Source of the DNA: Pseudomonas sp. REP124
GTDB lineage: Bacteria > Pseudomonadota > Gammaproteobacteria > Pseudomonadales > Pseudomonadaceae
DNA length: 64,000 nucleotides
Assembly: GCF_020164475.1 (NCBI RefSeq)
Contig: NZ_JAIQWX010000002.1
Span: forward strand, 60,205-124,204
Reading direction: 5' to 3'
Numbering within the stretch: the stretch's first letter is position 1; each line of letters opens with the position of its first letter. The notes beneath the pieces were generated by a model, which was not told the origin of the DNA, searched no databases, and was given only the letters and a program-made list of their open reading frames with translations. Below, one piece after another: positions 7,187 through 16,200 of this stretch. The translations under genes and the position numbers were made by a program.

Positions 7187-8752
7187 ATGCGTGTGAATTT
7201 GCCAATAACCGAGCATGAAAGACTGTTCCCCGCCGACCAGCGCCTGATCTCCACGACCGATCTGGATAGCCGCATCACCTACTGCAACGACGCCTTCGTC
7301 GCCATCAGCGGTTTCACCTATGACGAACTCGTCGGCCAGCCCCACAATCTGGTTCGCCACCCCGACATGCCGCCGGGGGTGTTCATCCACATGTGGCACA
7401 CCATCAAGCAGGGCAAGCCCTGGATGGGGATCGTGAAAAACCGCGCGAAGAACGGAGATTTCTATTGGGTCAGTGCCTACGTCACGCCCATCCATGAAAA
7501 CGGCCGCCTGAGCGGCTACGAGTCGGTGCGCTCGGTGCCCACCCGTGAGCAGATCCGTCGGGCCTCGGCGCTCTATGCCAGGATGCGTGCCGGCAAGCCG
7601 ATCGTTTCGCTGAGTGCGCGGATCCTTCGCCCGCTGCAGCACGGTTGGCCGATTCTGCTGGCCGGTGCGGTGTCATTGCTCGCCTTTCAGTGGCTGGCGA
7701 AAACGGCGGCCCAGGGCGTGATGCTGGCGAGCCTTGGAATCGCCTGGTACTTGATCAATGCCCGCCATCGCAAGGCCATCGAGCACACCCTCGCCGAACA
7801 TCCCAAAGCCTTTTCCGATCCGCTGGTGGCGCTCACCTTCAGCGACAACCACGGCCCCCAGGGCCGGCTGGACATGGCCATGTTCAGCGAAGAGGCCCGC
7901 CTGCAGACGGCGTTGTCGCGGCTGTTCGATGCCGGGGTCAATGTGAAAGCCAAGGCGGCGCAATCGTCCGAACTGTCCGGTTCGCAGGCCCAGTCGCTGG
8001 ACCGCCAGCGCAGCGAGACCGACCAGTCCGCCGCCGCCATTTCGCAGATGGCGGCGACCAATCAGCAGGTCACGCAGAACGTCCTCAGTACCGCCCACGC
8101 CGCCTCCGAAGCCGACCAGCTGACCCGCGAAGGCAAGGAACTGGCCCAGCAAAGCCTGCACGCCATGCAAACCATGAACGAGGCCGTCAACGAGATCGGT
8201 CAGGCGGTCAATACTCTGGCCAGCGAGACGCAATCGATCGCCAGCGTGCTGGATGTCATCACCGCCATCGCCGAACAGACCAACCTGCTGGCACTCAATG
8301 CGGCGATCGAAGCGGCGCGGGCCGGCGAACAGGGTCGGGGTTTTGCCGTGGTGGCGGACGAGGTGCGCTCCCTGGCCCAACGCACCCGCACCTCCACCGA
8401 GCAGATCCACGGCATCATCACGTCGTTGCATGTGGGTGCCGACCGCGCCGTGTCGACGGCCAGCCGCGGTGAGCAGATTTCCCGGGAAAGCATGCAGCGT
8501 GTGGAGGCAGTGCAGTCGGCGCTGGTGGGCATCAGCCAGGCCGTCAGCCGGATTACCGACATGAGCCAGCAGATGGCCTCGGCCTCGGAAGAACAAAGCC
8601 ACGTGACCGAGGACATCAATCAGCAGATCACCCGCATCGCCCAGCTCTGTGAGCACAGTGCCGGGCAGGCCGAGCAAGGGGCGGCGATCAGTCGGGATCT
8701 GGAAGCGATGGCCGATTACCTGCACAGCCTGGCGGAGCGCTTCAACCGATAG
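7187..8752 (+). CDS. aer: PAS-containing methyl-accepting chemotaxis protein (Aer-type aerotaxis receptor)
   Basis: The 521-residue receptor has an N-terminal PAS domain of the Aer type (residues about 15-120: [29 protein letters not shown]), which binds FAD in E. coli Aer. A hydrophobic hairpin follows at about 155-190 ([28 protein letters not shown]), with no periplasmic domain. The C-terminal signalling domain has its conserved hairpin tip at about 360-397 ([20 protein letters not shown]). It would report redox state to CheA/CheW. The ATG at 7187 follows AGAGGAA. The gene is monocistronic between a REP pair and a microprotein gene. Pseudomonads carry several Aer paralogues, so the exact ligand is not certain. 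Confidence 0.9.
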   Translation: MRVNLPITEHERLFPADQRLISTTDLDSRITYCNDAFVAISGFTYDELVGQPHNLVRHPDMPPGVFIHMWHTIKQGKPWMGIVKNRAKNGDFYWVSAYVTPIHENGRLSGYESVRSVPTREQIRRASALYARMRAGKPIVSLSARILRPLQHGWPILLAGAVSLLAFQWLAKTAAQGVMLASLGIAWYLINARHRKAIEHTLAEHPKAFSDPLVALTFSDNHGPQGRLDMAMFSEEARLQTALSRLFDAGVNVKAKAAQSSELSGSQAQSLDRQRSETDQSAAAISQMAATNQQVTQNVLSTAHAASEADQLTREGKELAQQSLHAMQTMNEAVNEIGQAVNTLASETQSIASVLDVITAIAEQTNLLALNAAIEAARAGEQGRGFAVVADEVRSLAQRTRTSTEQIHGIITSLHVGADRAVSTASRGEQISRESMQRVEAVQSALVGISQAVSRITDMSQQMASASEEQSHVTEDINQQITRIAQLCEHSAGQAEQGAAISRDLEAMADYLHSLAERFNR

Positions 8753-8858
8753 ACGCCGCATTCGGGGGAACGGAACGGTAAACAGAGATGTCAGCTGTTT
8801 AGACATCTCTGTATTTCCACGCCTGTTTCACATCCCAACTGAATGGAGCGGTGAAGTC

Positions 8859-8933
8859 ATGAACAACATCATTTACCTCGTCGGTGCCGTTGTGATCGTG
8901 CTGTTTATCCTGTCGTTCATCGGCATAGTCTGA
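8859..8933 (+). CDS. 24-residue hydrophobic membrane microprotein
   Basis: The ATG at 8859 has GGAG ten bases upstream and opens a 24-codon frame (MNNIIYLVGAVVIVLFILSF then IGIV). It is one transmembrane segment with almost no flanking residues. A terminator follows 64 bp downstream, so the small gene looks like its own transcription unit. Similar tiny proteins are, as far as I recall, common and unnamed in Pseudomonas. Function unknown; membrane-stress or regulator-of-transporter roles are only guesses. Confidence 0.6.
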   Translation: MNNIIYLVGAVVIVLFILSFIGIV

Positions 8934-8996
8934 CTCCGGCCGCCAACACCCCCGCCTCGGGCTTGTCATCAAAAGCCAACTGACTGTCGTCAAATG

Positions 8997-9024
8997 AAAA
9001 GCGCCCCCTCCTTGGGGGCTTTTT
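8997..9024 (+). terminator. Rho-independent terminator
   Basis: AAAAGCGCCCCC pairs imperfectly with GGGGGCTTTTT around the loop TCCTT. It ends the microprotein unit ahead of the DUF1329 gene. Confidence 0.85.
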
Positions 9025-9123
9025 AATGTCAGCAACAAAAAACCTCCGGCGCTCGATCGCCGTACGCGACTGCTCCACTTCAGTCACGAGTTGCCAGGTA
9101 CGCCCGGCAGGAGAAATAACAAG

Positions 9124-10446
9124 ATGACATTCGTGAAAAGTCTGCTGGCAGCCCTGCCCCTGGTAGTGCTCGGCTGTAATGCCCATGCCGTTGTATCGAG
9201 TCAGGAAGCCGCCCGATTGGGCACCAGCCTGACCCTGGTCGGCGCCGAAAAGGCCGGCAACGCCGACGGCTCGATTCCCCCTTACAACGGTGGCCTGACC
9301 ACCGCTCCCGCCGGCTTCAAGACCGGCGACAGCATGCGTCCCGACCCGTTTGCCAACGAAAAGCCGCTGCTGGTGATCAACGGCAGGAACGTCGATCAGT
9401 ACAAAGGCCTGCTGACCGCCACCACCGTGGAGTTGGCCAAGCGCTACCCCGGTTACCGCATCGACGTCTATCCGACCCACCGCACTGCATCGCTGCCACA
9501 GACGGTGCTTAACAACAGCCGCCGCAATGCCACCGCCGCCAAGTCTTTGGACGGTGGCGCCGCCATCGACAACGTGCTGCCCGGCGTGCCCTTCCCGATC
9601 CCGCAGTCCGGCGCCGAGGCGATGTGGAATTTCCTGCTGCGCTATCAGGGCGTGAACATCCACTCCAAGTACGATTCCTGGAACGTCGACGCGGCGGGCG
9701 TGCCGAGCCTGGCGGTCAGCGGCGAGGCGTTCGTTTCCTTTCCGATCTACGAAAACCTGTCCAAGCCGTTCAACAACTCCGACATCTATCACCAGCTGAA
9801 GCTGTCCTACACCGGCCCTGCGCGTCGGGCCGGCGAGTCGATCATGCTGAAGAACGCCAGCAACCCGGTGCAGTACCCGGGCCGTGCCTGGCAGTACTTG
9901 CCGGGTCAGCGCCGGGTCAAACAGATCTCGATCCTGGCCTACGACACCCCCAACCCCGGCACCGCCCGCGCGCTGGAGCTGTACGACTGGACCCTGGTGG
10001 GCAAGCGCGAAATGATCGTGCCCTACAACACCTACAAACTGACCTACGTGCACGACGCCAAGTCGCTGACCACGCCAAACTTCATCTCCCCGGACTTCGT
10101 GCGCTGGGAAAAACACCGGGTCTATGTGGTGGAAGGCAACCTCAAGCCAGGCGCCAAACACATCTACCAAAAGCGCCGCTTCTACCTGGATGAAGACACC
10201 TGGGCCGCCCTGGCCTCCGACCAATACGACACCAGCGGCCAACTCTACCGCGGCTCCTTCGCCTTCTTCAGCCAGAGCTATGACCAGCAAGTGCCCGACG
10301 CCACCCCGTTCATGACCTACGACCTGTCTCGGGGCACCTACAACATCAACGGCGTGGTCGGGCCGCACGGCGGGATTCGCTATATCCAGCCGCTGTCGAC
10401 CGCGCAGTGGGTGCCGGAGGCGATGGCGGGGACTGGGATTCGATAA
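9124..10446 (+). CDS. DUF1329-family exported protein
   Basis: The 440-residue protein has a signal peptide ending near residues 20-23 (LVVLGCNAHA); an AxA signal peptidase I site fits better than a lipobox. The mature protein matches the DUF1329 pattern (VSSQEAARLGTSLTLVGAEKAGN; RRVKQISILAYDTPNPGT; KREMIVPYNTY). DUF1329 proteins are periplasmic or outer-membrane-associated. They are often encoded beside a DUF1302 protein and a sterol-degradation or RND-type exporter gene, none of which is here. The start at 9124 follows AGGAGA. The molecular role of the family is unknown. Confidence 0.85.
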   Translation: MTFVKSLLAALPLVVLGCNAHAVVSSQEAARLGTSLTLVGAEKAGNADGSIPPYNGGLTTAPAGFKTGDSMRPDPFANEKPLLVINGRNVDQYKGLLTATTVELAKRYPGYRIDVYPTHRTASLPQTVLNNSRRNATAAKSLDGGAAIDNVLPGVPFPIPQSGAEAMWNFLLRYQGVNIHSKYDSWNVDAAGVPSLAVSGEAFVSFPIYENLSKPFNNSDIYHQLKLSYTGPARRAGESIMLKNASNPVQYPGRAWQYLPGQRRVKQISILAYDTPNPGTARALELYDWTLVGKREMIVPYNTYKLTYVHDAKSLTTPNFISPDFVRWEKHRVYVVEGNLKPGAKHIYQKRRFYLDEDTWAALASDQYDTSGQLYRGSFAFFSQSYDQQVPDATPFMTYDLSRGTYNINGVVGPHGGIRYIQPLSTAQWVPEAMAGTGIR

Positions 10447-10473
10447 CACCGCGATATGCCTGCCCCACCTGAC

Positions 10474-10646
10474 CTGTGGGAGCGAGCCTGCTCGCGATGG
10501 GCTCAAAAACAGCGCGGGGCATCAGGTTTCCTGCGTCATCGTTGACGACCATCGCGAGCAGGCTCGCTCCCACAATTGGATTGGGTACATCCTCAAGAAT
10601 CGGGTTGGCTGTGAGGCCGCCTTCGCGAGCAAGCCCGCTCCCACAA
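10474..10646. repeat. Three REP units between the DUF1329 gene and creatininase
   Basis: An inverted REP pair (10474-10574) is followed by a third unit in the same orientation as the second (10621-10646). The 512 bp between the two genes hold these repeats, an 18-bp palindrome and no convincing reading frame. Confidence 0.8.
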
Positions 10647-10858
10647 TTGATTGCAGCAGACCTCCATCAGACACTTTTGCGCGCCCTCGACTCTGACTTT
10701 TCCAGATCCGACTTTTCACCCCTCTTGCCCAAAAGCGGCATCCACATACTTGGATCCACCTTCATAAATGCCAAATTAGAGGGTGTTCTGTCATTTACAG
10801 GTCGGATTTGGACAAGTTGCCCTCCTCGTGATCTGGTCGAATCGCCCTCATCGCCAAC

Positions 10859-10876
10859 TTCGATTGCGCAATCGAA
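10859..10876. promoter_or_regulatory. 18-bp perfect palindrome TTCGATTGC-GCAATCGAA upstream of creatininase
   Basis: The palindrome is perfect over 18 bp and lies 82 bp before the creatininase start, in the position of a promoter operator. Its core 10-mer CGATTGCGCA also occurs twice before the octopine-dehydrogenase-like gene at 28611-28640. It is a candidate binding site for the GlxA-type regulator encoded downstream (inference). Confidence 0.45.
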
Positions 10877-10958
10877 AGGCTCGGTCAGACAACGGCGAAC
10901 GACTGCAACCACCAGTCGACAATCGCCAATAGGTCAACCCATTTCAGAGGGTGCGTAA

Positions 10959-11741
10959 ATGAACAACAGTGTCGTTATTGGAGAACTCACGTGGCCGGAA
11001 TACGCGCAGAAGGTCGCGACCGGCTGCCCCATCTTTCTGCCTGTGGGTGCCCTTGAGCAGCATGGTCATCACATGTGCATGGAGGTCGATGTGCTGTTGC
11101 CCAGCGCGGTGTGCAAGGCAGTCGCACGCAATGTCGGCGGTCTGGTGCTGCCCGCGCTCAACTACGGCTACAAATCACAGCAGAAATCCGGTGGCGGCAA
11201 CCACTTTCCCGGCACCACCAGCCTCGATGGCGCCACATTGACCCATACCGTGCAGGACATCATCCGAGAGCTTGCTCGCCATGGCGCACGCAAGCTGGTG
11301 ATGATGAACGGTCACTATGAAAACTCGATGTTCATCGTCGAGGGCATCGACCTTGCCCTGCGAGAACTGCGCTACGGTGGCATCGACGACTTCAAGGTGG
11401 TGGTGCTGTCCTATTGGGACTTCGTCAACGACCCGGCCGTGATTGAAAAGCTGTACCCCGAGGGTTTCCTCGGTTGGGACATCGAACATGGCGGCGTTTT
11501 CGAAACGTCGCTGATGCTGGCCTTGCATCCGGACAAGGTCGACCTGAGTCGCGCTGTCGATCACCCACCCGCCACTTTCCCGCCCTATGACGTTTTCCCG
11601 ATCATCCCGGAGCGCACCCCCGCCTGCGGAACGCTGTCATCGCCCAAAGGCTCCAGCCGCGAGAAAGGTGAGCTGATTCTTGAAGTGTGTGTCTCGGGCA
11701 TCAGTGCCGCGGTACGGGAAGCTTTCGATCTGAAGACATAA
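10959..11741 (+). CDS. crnA: Creatininase (creatinine amidohydrolase)
   Basis: The 260-residue enzyme converts creatinine to creatine. It matches the P. putida creatininase along its whole length as I recall that sequence. The metal-binding residues are present: E33 and H35 in ALEQHGHH, D44 in EVDVLLP, and H119 and E121 in MMNGHYENS. The region GYKSQQKSGGGNHFPGTTSL typical of true creatininases is intact. The start follows GAGGG. It is the first gene of a rightward unit with an amino-acid-type permease and a GlxA-like regulator. Creatinase is encoded on the opposite strand 4.5 kb away, completing creatinine to sarcosine plus urea. Confidence 0.95.
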   Translation: MNNSVVIGELTWPEYAQKVATGCPIFLPVGALEQHGHHMCMEVDVLLPSAVCKAVARNVGGLVLPALNYGYKSQQKSGGGNHFPGTTSLDGATLTHTVQDIIRELARHGARKLVMMNGHYENSMFIVEGIDLALRELRYGGIDDFKVVVLSYWDFVNDPAVIEKLYPEGFLGWDIEHGGVFETSLMLALHPDKVDLSRAVDHPPATFPPYDVFPIIPERTPACGTLSSPKGSSREKGELILEVCVSGISAAVREAFDLKT

Positions 11742-11820
11742 CGAGCGCACGGACGTGCCGAAACAAGCGATTCACTGTTAACGCTTCACCCTCCCAAATA
11801 CAATAAAAAGGGTAAGTCTC

Positions 11821-13215
11821 ATGTCCAACAGCTCAAATCTCTCCCCAGGCCTCAAGCAGCGTCACGTCACCATGCTGTCCATTGCCGGAGCGATTGGCGC
11901 CGGCCTGTTCATCGGATCGGGACACGCCATCGCCTCGGCGGGCCCTGCCGCCATCCTGGCGTACATTTTGTCCGGCACCCTGGTGGTGCTGGTCATGCGC
12001 ATGCTGGGCGAGATGGCGGTAGCCTCGCCCGATACGGGTTCGTTTTCGACCTACGCCGAACGGGCGATGGGACGCGGCGCCGGTTTCACCATCGGCTGGC
12101 TGTACTGGTGGTTCTGGGTGCTGGTGATTCCGATTGAAGCCATCGCCGCTGCTGCCATCCTCAATGCCTGGTTCCCCTCGATTCAAACCTGGGAATTTGC
12201 GATAGCGGTGACCGGCCTGTTGACGTTGACCAACCTGTTCAGTGTCGCCCGCTACGGAGAATTCGAGTTCTGGTTCGCCATGCTCAAAGTCATCGCGGTA
12301 CTGGCTTTTATCGTCCTTGGCGGACTTGCATTGGCAGGTGCATTGCCGGACAGGACGGTCAGCGGTGTCGCTCAATTGAGCAGTCAGTTCGGCGGTTTCA
12401 TGCCCAACGGCATGACCGCCGTGGTCGGTGCAATGCTCACCACCGTATTCAGCTTCATGGGCACGGAAATCGTCACCATTGCCGCGGCCGAATCGCGCAA
12501 CCCCTCAAAACAGATCACCCGCGCCACCAACTCGGTGGTCTGGCGCATGGGCATTTTCTACATCGTGTCGGTGTTCCTGATCATCTCCATCGTTCCGTGG
12601 AACGACCCGATGCTCGTGCAGGTCGGATCCTATCAGCGGGCGCTTGAGCTGATGAACATTCCCCACGCGAAACTGATCGTCGACATCGTCGTGCTGATTG
12701 CCGTCGCCAGTTGCCTGAACTCGGCCATCTACACCGCATCACGCATGGTCTACTCACTGAGCAAGCGCGGGGATGGCCCCCGGGTCCTGCAGAAAACATC
12801 GTCTTCAGGGGTGCCGTTCATTGCGGTCCTGGCCAGTACCGCAGTCGGCTTCCTGACCACAGCACTCAATTATTTCGCGCCTGACGAAGTGTTCTCCTTC
12901 CTGCTCGCCACCTCGGGGGCGGTTGCCTTGCTGGTCTACCTGGTCATCGCCGTTTCGCAACTGGTACTGCGCAAGAAAATGAATGCGTCAGGTCAACCGA
13001 TCGCCTTCAAGATGTGGTTCTACCCTTGGCTCAGCTACCTGGTCATTGCCGCCATCCTGAGCATTCTGGCGGTCATGCTGATCCTGCCCGGACACCGCAT
13101 GGAAGTGATCGCGACGGGTGCGCTGACCCTGTCCATCGTGTGTATCGGCGCCATCTTCAATGCTCGGAAGAAGACCGTGCCGGGTGTTGAAATGACCCAG
13201 GCAGAGAACGCCTGA
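11821..13215 (+). CDS. Amino acid permease (APC superfamily, GabP/AAT-like)
   Basis: The 464-residue inner-membrane protein has about 12 hydrophobic segments and the AAT/GabP N-terminal signature LKQRHVTMLSIAGAIGAGLF plus GLFIGSG. Family members import amino acids or GABA by proton symport. It lies 79 bp downstream of creatininase and 5' of the regulator, so creatinine or creatine (zwitterionic guanidino compounds) is the likely substrate, by inference. The ribosome site AAGGGTAAG is overlapped by AATAAAAA at 11802-11809, an AANAANAA-type motif recognised by Hfq/Crc in Pseudomonas. A terminator follows the gene. Confidence 0.87.
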   Translation: MSNSSNLSPGLKQRHVTMLSIAGAIGAGLFIGSGHAIASAGPAAILAYILSGTLVVLVMRMLGEMAVASPDTGSFSTYAERAMGRGAGFTIGWLYWWFWVLVIPIEAIAAAAILNAWFPSIQTWEFAIAVTGLLTLTNLFSVARYGEFEFWFAMLKVIAVLAFIVLGGLALAGALPDRTVSGVAQLSSQFGGFMPNGMTAVVGAMLTTVFSFMGTEIVTIAAAESRNPSKQITRATNSVVWRMGIFYIVSVFLIISIVPWNDPMLVQVGSYQRALELMNIPHAKLIVDIVVLIAVASCLNSAIYTASRMVYSLSKRGDGPRVLQKTSSSGVPFIAVLASTAVGFLTTALNYFAPDEVFSFLLATSGAVALLVYLVIAVSQLVLRKKMNASGQPIAFKMWFYPWLSYLVIAAILSILAVMLILPGHRMEVIATGALTLSIVCIGAIFNARKKTVPGVEMTQAENA

Positions 13216-13256
13216 GGATTATCCACCCACGAAAAAAATCCCCTGTTCACCTCTTT

Positions 13257-13293
13257 GCGGCCCGCTCTCCTCCACGAGCAGGCCGCTTTTTTT
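13257..13293 (+). terminator. Rho-independent terminator after the permease
   Basis: The stem GCGGCC-CGCTC pairs with GAGCA-GGCCGC and is followed by seven T residues, 42 bp after the permease stop codon. Confidence 0.8.
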
Positions 13294-13488
13294 CGTTGAG
13301 GGTTCCATGCTCGATCACACACGCACCCGACATGCCTGTTCGTCCCGTCAGGACCTGCTGATCCGGCGCCGGGTGTAAGATTCCACCGACCCTGCAACAG
13401 GGCCGACAACCATAAAAACAAGATGAGGGTGACCCTGTCGGCCGACTGCCGAAGGGCACCTCACCGATGCAGTCGAGGAGCGGTAAAA

Positions 13489-14508
13489 ATGGCGAAACTC
13501 CAAGTGGCGAAACCCGCTGCAGGACGTTCGGCAAATGAACAAACGCCGGTGAAAACCATAGGCTTTCTGATCATCCCCAACTTCACCACCATCGGCTTCG
13601 CCTCTGCCGTGGAAACCTTGCGCATGGCCAATCTGGCCGCCCGCAAGACGCTGTACCGCACCGTCATCATCGCGTCCAGTCTGGACCCGGTCACGGCCAG
13701 CAATGGCATGCGCGTGCTGCCCGATCACACCATCGCCGACGCCCCAAGACTCGATGTGCTGTTCGTCGTCGGGTCGAACCCGATCGTCTCCGATCACAGC
13801 AGCCGTCCGCTGCTCAATTGGCTACGCAAGCTGGCGCATGACCAGGTGCCGCTGGGCGGGATCTGCACGGGCAGTCACCTGCTGGCGCGGGCCGACCTGC
13901 TCAAGGGCTATCGCTGCACGATTCACTGGGAAGATATCGAGGCGCTGAAGGAGCGTTTCCCGGGGATCATCATTTCCAACCAGCTGTTCGAGCTCGACCG
14001 CGATCGCTACACCTGCTCCGGTGGCGTGGCCTCCATGGACATGACCCTGCAATTGATTGCCCGCAACCAGCCTGATGGTCGTGACATCGCGGCCCATACG
14101 GCGGAGTTGCTGTTGTGTGATCGGGTACGGGGGGCACAGGAACAACAGCGTGTGCCGTTGCGGCAGAAGCTCGGTACCTCGCAGCCCAAGCTCAGTCAGA
14201 TGGTGGCGATCATGGAAGCCAATCTCGAGGAGCCGGTGGGGCTCGAGGAACTGGCGCGGTTGAACGAGGTGTCGGTGCGGCAACTGGAGCGCCTGTTTCA
14301 CAAGCACTTGCAGCGCACGCCGAGTCAGTACTACCTGGAGTTGCGCCTGTCACGGGCGCGGCAATTGCTGCTGCGCAGCGAATCGCAGGTCCGGGACATC
14401 GCCCTCGCCTGCGGCTTCGTTTCGCCGGCGCATTTTTCCAAATGCTATAGCCGGTTTTTTGGGGTATCGCCGATGGGTGAGCGCAGGCAGGTGGCGGCGG
14501 TGCATTGA
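13489..14508 (+). CDS. GlxA-family AraC-type regulator (DJ-1/PfpI domain plus HTH)
   Basis: The 339-residue regulator has an N-terminal DJ-1/PfpI-like domain (residues about 22-190, with C126 in GGICTGSHLLA) and a C-terminal AraC helix-turn-helix pair (about 230-330: EEPVGLEELARLNEVSVRQL; VRDIALACGFVSPAHFSKCY). Related GATase1-AraC proteins such as GbdR, CdhR and SouR control betaine, carnitine and sarcosine catabolism in Pseudomonas. A creatinine or creatine sensor is therefore likely here. The ATG at 13489 has GAGGAG eight bases upstream. It is separated from the permease by a terminator and so has its own promoter. Confidence 0.87.
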   Translation: MAKLQVAKPAAGRSANEQTPVKTIGFLIIPNFTTIGFASAVETLRMANLAARKTLYRTVIIASSLDPVTASNGMRVLPDHTIADAPRLDVLFVVGSNPIVSDHSSRPLLNWLRKLAHDQVPLGGICTGSHLLARADLLKGYRCTIHWEDIEALKERFPGIIISNQLFELDRDRYTCSGGVASMDMTLQLIARNQPDGRDIAAHTAELLLCDRVRGAQEQQRVPLRQKLGTSQPKLSQMVAIMEANLEEPVGLEELARLNEVSVRQLERLFHKHLQRTPSQYYLELRLSRARQLLLRSESQVRDIALACGFVSPAHFSKCYSRFFGVSPMGERRQVAAVH

Positions 14509-14526
14509 TTGGGTGGATGGTTTGGC

Positions 14527-14623
14527 CCCATCGCGAGCAGGCTCGCTCCCACATTTGATCCTGATGAACACCGAACGTGTGTTCAATGAAGATCCCCTGT
14601 GGGAGCGAGCCTGCTCGCGATAG
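14527..14623. repeat. REP pair between convergent regulator and MFS genes
   Basis: Two REP units (CATCGCGAGCAGGCTCGCTC and GTGGGAGCGAGCCTGCTCGC) lie tail to tail between the two convergent halves of the creatinine locus. Confidence 0.8.
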
Positions 14624-14635
14624 CATTCCGGTCAA

Positions 14636-15976
14636 TCAGTCCTGCAACGCCTTATGCGCCGTCTCCCGACTCGCCAGCATCGCAATCAACGCCACCGCCG
14701 CAGCCGCCAGCAGGTACCACGCCGGAGCCATTTTGTTGCCGGTCAGTTGAATCAGCCAGGTGGCGATAAAGGGTGCGGTGCCACCGAACACGGCGTTGGC
14801 GATGTTGAAGCTGAAGGCAAACCCGCTGAAGCGAACGCGCGTCGGGAATATCTCGGCGAGGAAGCACGGCAAGGTGCCGTCGTTCATCGCCAGGATCGCG
14901 CCGAAGGCAATCTGGATCATCAGGATCACCATCAACGGCTGATGATCCAGCATTCCGAACAGCGGGAAGGTCAGCACCAGGAACAATACCGACGCAGTCA
15001 GCAACATGGTCTTGCGCCCGAACCTGTCCGACAGCTTGCCCATCAGGAAAATCAGCCCGATGTAGGTCGCCAGCGACACCGTCGAGGCGAGGAACGAATC
15101 ACTCTCGCTCATGCCCATTTCGGTGGACAGGTAGGTCGGCATGTAGCTGAGCAACAGGTAAAAAGCCACCGCGTTCAGGCAGGTCGCGCCGATCCCGATC
15201 ATCACGCTGCGCCGATGCACGGTCAGCAGTTCACGCACCGGCGCGTGGGTCGCGCATTCCTTGGCCTCGAGGCGCTTTTCCATCTCCAGGAACTTCGGCG
15301 TGTCTTGCAGGCTCATGCGGATATAGCGCCCCACCAGCCCGAATGGCGCCGCCAGCAGAAAGGGCAAGCGCCAGCCCCAACTGTGCAGGTCCTCGACACT
15401 GATCCAGGCATGCAGACCTGCGACGAACACCGCACCGAACAGCAGGCCGGCCGCTGTGCTTGCCGGAACAATGCTGGTGTACAAACCGCGCTTGCCCTCG
15501 GGCGCGTACTCGGCGAGAAAGGCCGATGCCCCGGCGTACTCGCCCGATGCGGAGAAACCCTGGAACAGACGAATCAGCAACAGCAAGGCCGGTGCCCACA
15601 GACCGATTTGGTTGTAGGTGGGCAGGATGCCGATGCAAAAGGTCGAGACCGACATGATCAGAATCGACCAGGACAACGCGCTGCGGCGCCCGTACTTGTC
15701 GCCGAAGTGCCCCCAGACCAGGCCTCCCAGCGGACGCACGATGAACGACAGCGCGAACACGGCGAAGGTCGCCAGCAGCGCGGTTGTCTTGTCGGTTTGC
15801 GGGAAAAACGTCAGTGCGATCACCGTTGCCAGATAGCCGTAGGCCGCGTAGTCGAACCATTCGACGAAGTTGCCCATGAAACTGGCGCTGGCGGCGCGGC
15901 GCAGGGCCTTGCGCTCGGCGGTCTGTTCAAGTTCCCGGGCCATGGCTGGCGTCAGGCTTGCGCTTGGAGTGCTCAT
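14636..15976 (-). CDS. MFS transporter, metabolite:H+ symporter (MHS) family
   Basis: The 446-residue protein has about 12 membrane segments and the MHS signatures NFVEWFDYAAYGYLA near residue 35 and GGLVWGHFGDKYGRR between segments 2 and 3. The family (ProP, ShiA, CitA relatives) imports carboxylates and compatible solutes with protons. The ATG at 15976 has a perfect GGAGGTG ribosome site; longer frames upstream have none. It follows creatinase on the minus strand by 224 bp with a terminator in between. A creatine or creatinine substrate is suggested by position only. The region 16073-16158 upstream holds no gene. Confidence 0.87.
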   Translation of the reverse strand: MSTPSASLTPAMARELEQTAERKALRRAASASFMGNFVEWFDYAAYGYLATVIALTFFPQTDKTTALLATFAVFALSFIVRPLGGLVWGHFGDKYGRRSALSWSILIMSVSTFCIGILPTYNQIGLWAPALLLLIRLFQGFSASGEYAGASAFLAEYAPEGKRGLYTSIVPASTAAGLLFGAVFVAGLHAWISVEDLHSWGWRLPFLLAAPFGLVGRYIRMSLQDTPKFLEMEKRLEAKECATHAPVRELLTVHRRSVMIGIGATCLNAVAFYLLLSYMPTYLSTEMGMSESDSFLASTVSLATYIGLIFLMGKLSDRFGRKTMLLTASVLFLVLTFPLFGMLDHQPLMVILMIQIAFGAILAMNDGTLPCFLAEIFPTRVRFSGFAFSFNIANAVFGGTAPFIATWLIQLTGNKMAPAWYLLAAAAVALIAMLASRETAHKALQD

Positions 15977-16158
15977 AGGGCACCTCCGTAGGTAGAGGTG
16001 CGGTGGGCGGGATGAAAGGCAGGGACACAGAACATGACAGAAACCCCCTATTGTTGTACTTGGCAGGGTCAAGGGTCAGTAGATGCTGCGCGCATTTCGC
16101 GTGCATGCGTTGGTTTTTCCGGTAAAACCCGGCCGCGGTGACGGCCGGTGCCTCTCGC

Positions 16159-16192
16159 CAAAAAGCAACGCCGCACAGGTTCACTGTGCGGC
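16159..16192 (-). terminator. Rho-independent terminator after creatinase
   Basis: On the minus strand GCCGCACAG pairs with CTGTGCGGC and GTTGCTTTTT follows. It lies just after the creatinase stop codon. Confidence 0.75.
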
Positions 16193-16200
16193 GCGGGCGA

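Noticed and set aside
8917..10506. 529-codon antisense frame opposite the DUF1329 gene
   Set aside because: It is a shadow of a recognised gene on the other strand, with low-complexity GVG/HVV composition and no ribosome site.
13216..13488. Antisense frame ending in MARRGG-type basic protein between permease and regulator
   Set aside because: The interval is explained by a terminator and the regulator promoter; the frame has no start signal.
16054..16061. TTGTACTT before the MHS transporter as a fourth copy of the cluster-1 motif
   Set aside because: Only eight bases match, it is 10 kb from the GntR regulator and next to an unrelated pathway.
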